A DNA stretch of 64,000 nucleotides from the NCBI RefSeq assembly GCF_000730385.1, contig NZ_CP008849.1, positions 2,356,001 through 2,420,000 of the forward strand, written 5' to 3'. Shown one piece after another: positions 61,236 to 64,000 of this stretch. Every line of letters starts with the position of its first letter. Position 1 is the stretch's first letter. Source of the DNA: Alteromonas australica. Lineage in GTDB: Bacteria; Pseudomonadota; Gammaproteobacteria; Enterobacterales; Alteromonadaceae. Position numbers and translations under genes: made by a program. A model generated the notes under the pieces. The model was not told where the DNA came from and ran no database searches. It worked only from the letters and a program-made list of their open reading frames with translations.

Positions 61236-61932
61236 TACGCGCTCTAAACTCTTGCTCTGATATGGGTTCAAATTTCACACTATCGCCTACGGCTAAAAAG
61301 CTCGCGTGATTGTGACTGTCGACTAAAAGGTCTGGACATAAACCTAGCAGGTGCCAGCCGCCGGGCGATTCAGATGGGTAAACCGCGGTTTGGTTATCTG
61401 CAATGGCAACAGCGCCCTTGGGCACTCGCTTTCGCGGCGTAGACAAACGGGGACAATGTAACTGTGGCGGCGTATCCGCCATATAAGCAAAGCCGGGCGC
61501 AAATCCAACCGCATAAACTTTGTATATCGTTTCCCCATGCATTTGCACTATGCTGTCTTCGGTTAGTCCTGTGGTTTGAGCCACCCGTGCCAAGTCGTTT
61601 GCGCCTTCGGCGCCATACCAAACCGACAACACCTTAATATCCTGTTGTTTTTCCAGCGATACGTCCTGCGTAGCCAAAGTAGATAACGCCATATACACAC
61701 CGTGACTATCAATAGTAAAAGGGTCAAATACCAGCATAAGCGAGTCGTAAGCCGGCACACACTCTACTATCCATGAAAACCCGCGTTTTTCACGGGTTAA
61801 CGCATGCACCCACTGCTGACAATATGCGTTTGCCTCGTCGAGCTTTTCACCCTTAAAATAAATCATCAGTGCGTCTATCCCAACAGGAACAATCCGTTGT
61901 ATGGTTCCAAAGGGTTGCATCACCTGTTTCAT
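61225..61932 (-). CDS. pxpB: 5-oxoprolinase subunit B
   Basis: A 235-residue PxpB/KipI-family protein. VYAVGFAPGFAYM with the TPRKRVPKGAVAIADNQTAVYPSESPGGWHLLG part is the family signature. It pairs with PxpC, formerly mistaken for allophanate hydrolase subunits. It lies second of pxpA-pxpB-pxpC-dat, 84 bases after pxpA. Confidence 0.94.
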   Translation of the reverse strand: MKQVMQPFGTIQRIVPVGIDALMIYFKGEKLDEANAYCQQWVHALTREKRGFSWIVECVPAYDSLMLVFDPFTIDSHGVYMALSTLATQDVSLEKQQDIKVLSVWYGAEGANDLARVAQTTGLTEDSIVQMHGETIYKVYAVGFAPGFAYMADTPPQLHCPRLSTPRKRVPKGAVAIADNQTAVYPSESPGGWHLLGLCPDLLVDSHNHASFLAVGDSVKFEPISEQEFRARNAS

Positions 61933-62016
61933 GGCTACTATTATTCCTACTTAATAAGGTTAAAATGTGGCGTTCGTGAGGAGTTTTCGGGAAAAAAGCT
62001 AGCGAAAAAGGGGGAA

Positions 62017-62760
62017 TTATCCACTCTGCTTAACCTGTAAAGCTTTTATTTGCCTAGCAATGACCACCGCCCCCGGTGTATCACCATGCACACACAGTGA
62101 ATCTGCATTTAATAATAAGGAGCGGTTAGACACCGAGGTTACCCTTCCCTCGCTTAATAATTGCTTTGCTTGGTTTAATGCTTCTTGCTCACTCAATACA
62201 GCGCCAGGTTCCTGTCGAGATTTCAAAAAGCCGTCGTCGGTATATTGTCTATCTGCAAACGCTTCAAAACGTAACCTTATACCAAACTCATCAGCGACGG
62301 TCTGACGGGAGAAATTATCTGGGGTAGCCTGAATCATTAACGCTAGTGGCACGTTTTTAGACACCCCCGAGACGGCTTCCATGACGCTGCGCAATATTGA
62401 TGTGTTTTGCATCATATCGTTGTAAAGGGCTCCGTGGGGCTTAACGTAAGTTACCTGTGCCCCTACTACCTCCGCCATGCCTAGTAGCGCGCATACCTGA
62501 TATTGAACGCACGCCACAAGCTCGTCGCTTGCCATGGCTAAGCTACGACGACCAAAGCCTTGTAGATCGGGGTACGAGGGATGCGCCCCAATTTCCACAC
62601 CATGTTGTTTTGCGAGGGTTAGCGCTTGTTTCATCACTATAGGATCGCCCGCATGAAACCCACAGGCCACATTGGCTTGATCAATAATAGACATAATCTC
62701 GTCGTCTACTGGCATTGTCCAAGCCCCGAAACTTTCACCTAAATCGCAATTTAACTTCAT
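62017..62760 (-). CDS. pxpA: 5-oxoprolinase subunit A (LamB/YcsF family)
   Basis: A 247-residue protein beginning KLNCDLGESFGAW, followed by ANVACGFHAGDP and GAHPSYPDLQGFGRR, the hallmark blocks of PxpA. YVKPHGALYNDM and SLCVHGDTPGAV also fit. It opens the pxpABC operon, which turns damage-derived or glutathione-derived 5-oxoproline into glutamate. The gene diverges from the S1-domain gene. Confidence 0.95.
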   Translation of the reverse strand: MKLNCDLGESFGAWTMPVDDEIMSIIDQANVACGFHAGDPIVMKQALTLAKQHGVEIGAHPSYPDLQGFGRRSLAMASDELVACVQYQVCALLGMAEVVGAQVTYVKPHGALYNDMMQNTSILRSVMEAVSGVSKNVPLALMIQATPDNFSRQTVADEFGIRLRFEAFADRQYTDDGFLKSRQEPGAVLSEQEALNQAKQLLSEGRVTSVSNRSLLLNADSLCVHGDTPGAVVIARQIKALQVKQSG

Positions 62761-62826
62761 AATGGTTTAGCTCTTACCCTCAATCCGATATCATGTTACC
62801 TGTTCTTGTAAAAACAGTCAGTCTTA

Positions 62827-63690
62827 ATGATTACTATCGGAAAAATTAATACATTACGCGTTATCGCGGAATACCCCTTCGGCTACGCGTTAGCGCCACT
62901 GGTCGATTCACAAGATTACGATGATGAAAATGACCTACCTACGGTCACACTCTCTCGCGATCATGTTGAAACGCCCCTTACCCTAGAGCAAACCTTAGAC
63001 GTATTTGTTGCCACAGATCAACAAGGTGAACTGTACGCCTCGATCACTGTACCTCACATACAGGTAGGTGAAACAAAGGTGTTGAAGGCCGTATCTGCTA
63101 CTCACTTCGGCGCCTTCTTTGATTGGGGGTTAGAGAACGATCTCCTCATTCCTAACGACTATCAAGACACGCCGATTAATCCAGGTATGCATTACGTTGT
63201 GCATAGTTTCTTTGACGAAAAAACAAACCGGATTTTGGGCGCTACTCGCCTTCATTACTTCTTGAAGGAAGGCAGTGCCTACCTAAATGAAGGGGATGAA
63301 GTGGCGTGTTTAGTGTACGCGAAGTCAGATTTAGGCTTTAAAGTGGTTATTTGTGAAAAAGCACTGGGTCTCATTTTTCATAGCGACGCCTTTAAACCGC
63401 TAAAAGTGGGGCAAAAAACCACTGGCGTTATTAAACACATACGTGAAGACGGTAAAATAGATGTGTCTTTACAACGCCAAGATAAAACCGGTCGAGATAC
63501 GCTTCAACAAGCCATTCTTGATGATCTGCATGCCCATGGTGGCATTTCTACATTAACGGACAAAAGCGCCCCTGACGCCATTTATCAGCACTTTAATGTG
63601 AGTAAAGCGGCTTACAAAAAAGCACTAGGCGCCTTATACAAGCAGAAGAAAATCACCATCAACCCAGATGCCATCAGGCTCGTAAAATAA
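62827..63690 (+). CDS. CvfB-like S1 RNA-binding domain protein
   Basis: A 287-residue protein of the CvfB/YitL family. It contains several S1-like beta-barrels (roughly residues 1-60, 65-140, 145-215) and a C-terminal winged helix (KAAYKKALGALYKQKKITI). SATHFGAFFDWGLENDLLIP and TGVIKHIREDGKIDVSLQRQD are S1-type segments. Such proteins bind RNA and affect translation or virulence genes in Firmicutes; the role in this group is unknown. It is followed within 16 bases by the OsmC-like gene. Confidence 0.88.
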   Translation: MITIGKINTLRVIAEYPFGYALAPLVDSQDYDDENDLPTVTLSRDHVETPLTLEQTLDVFVATDQQGELYASITVPHIQVGETKVLKAVSATHFGAFFDWGLENDLLIPNDYQDTPINPGMHYVVHSFFDEKTNRILGATRLHYFLKEGSAYLNEGDEVACLVYAKSDLGFKVVICEKALGLIFHSDAFKPLKVGQKTTGVIKHIREDGKIDVSLQRQDKTGRDTLQQAILDDLHAHGGISTLTDKSAPDAIYQHFNVSKAAYKKALGALYKQKKITINPDAIRLVK

Positions 63691-63705
63691 GGAGCACAAT
63701 AAAGT

Positions 63706-64000
63706 ATGAAAGCAAACGTTTCTTGAGATAAAGACCTGACCTTTACGGGAACCACAGAAAGCGGCTACAAAACGGTTATGGACGGCAGCGGTGATGCCAT
63801 TTCACCCATGGAATCGGTTTTGTTATCGGTAGGCGCTTGTTCAAGCATCGATGTGGTGGATATTTTAAAGAAAGGGCGTCATCAAATTGATGGATGTCAG
63901 TGCGAACTTAATGCAGAACGCGCAGAAAACCCTCCAAAGGTGTTCGAAAAGATTCACGCTCATTACACGGTAACGGGCAGCGGATTAACGGACAAGAGTG
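63706..64000 (+). pseudogene. OsmC family gene interrupted by TGA (3' end beyond window)
   Basis: The frame from ATG 63706 reads MKANVS, then TGA (63724-63726), then continues DKDLTFTGTTESGYKTVMDG and SVGACSSIDVVDILKKGRH, which is a typical OsmC-family peroxiredoxin-like protein with its conserved Cys. In relatives the position after the basic start carries Trp (TGG), so one G-to-A change explains the stop. The next ATG at 63778 would remove two strands of the domain. It could be a true null allele or a sequence error. Confidence 0.7.

Noticed and set aside
62790-62820. LexA-like CTGT...ACAG near the pxpA / S1-domain spacer
   Set aside because: The half-sites are ten bases apart instead of eight, so LexA would not fit.
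1-64000. CRISPR arrays, insertion sequences, prophage genes, tRNA or rRNA genes
   Set aside because: No spaced direct repeats, transposase or integrase reading frames, cloverleaf-like sequences or rRNA segments were seen.

Overview
The window is about 45% GC and reads as chromosomal DNA of a marine gammaproteobacterium of the order Alteromonadales (Alteromonas, Aestuariibacter or Paraglaciecola-like). The evidence is the gene types and order: DUF2066 / purM-purN / DUF3108, a long FadE, cmoA-cmoB, a ybfF / DUF2788 / fldA / fur neighbourhood, a rhombosortase, etfBA facing ETF-ubiquinone oxidoreductase, and many TonB, RND and fatty-acid functions. I see no insertion sequence, prophage, CRISPR array, tRNA or rRNA. 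Almost all space is coding, with short intergenic gaps and many clear hairpin terminators.

Layout. 1-4000: a DUF2066 exported protein (cut by the window edge) diverges from purM-purN-DUF3108. 4100-7460: fadE with a FadR-like operator, then a NarL-type response regulator. 7600-9400: cmoA-cmoB for wobble-uridine modification of tRNA. 9480-14852: a five-gene operon that appears to encode a complete glucosylglycerate cycle (glycerate kinase, mannosyl/glucosyl-3-phosphoglycerate phosphatase, GT81 synthase, GH13_18 phosphorylase, a second HAD phosphatase). 15000-20430: molybdenum-cofactor and metalloenzyme maturation genes (moeA, MocA-like, CoxE-like VWA, MoxR/CoxD-like ATPase) with a MATE exporter. 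20650-32100: cysK, a lipoprotein, gamma-glutamyltransferase with a crotonase, rhombosortase, an S9 peptidase lipoprotein, periplasmic glutathione peroxidase, azoreductase, a Cys/Met-metabolism PLP enzyme and an acyltransferase. 32200-37640: an NRDE protein, an aromatic/aspartate aminotransferase, DUF3703, then the folate-independent methionine synthase pair mesD-mesX, and yaiI.

37660-44550: an acyl-CoA dehydrogenase with two SDR dehydrogenases, divergent from a GlxA/AraC regulator, then a TonB receptor. 44700-49700: an orphan 118-residue gene behind a LexA-like box, then an RND efflux pair. 50100-54730: a free-standing CBM48 protein, etfBA and ETF-QO diverging from a pair of LiuR-like palindromes, and an H-NS-family protein. 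54860-59330: ybfF-like hydrolase, DUF2788, fldA and fur, with a chemoreceptor gene inserted on the other strand. 59425-64000: pxpABC (5-oxoprolinase) plus a D-amino-acid aminotransferase, an S1-domain CvfB-like protein, and an OsmC-family gene with a TGA stop where a Trp codon is expected.

Recurrent themes are fatty-acid and branched-chain acyl-CoA oxidation (fadE, the 39-41 kb dehydrogenase, the crotonase, ETF and ETF-QO, with FadR- and LiuR-like sites), sulfur and glutathione metabolism (cysK, mesDX, ggt, pxpABC, gpx) and osmolyte metabolism. The points most worth a second look are the glucosylglycerate operon with a 10-bp hairpin that would mask its first ribosome binding site, the mesDX operon with a leader able to fold two ways, and the LexA-like site in front of an unrecognised gene.
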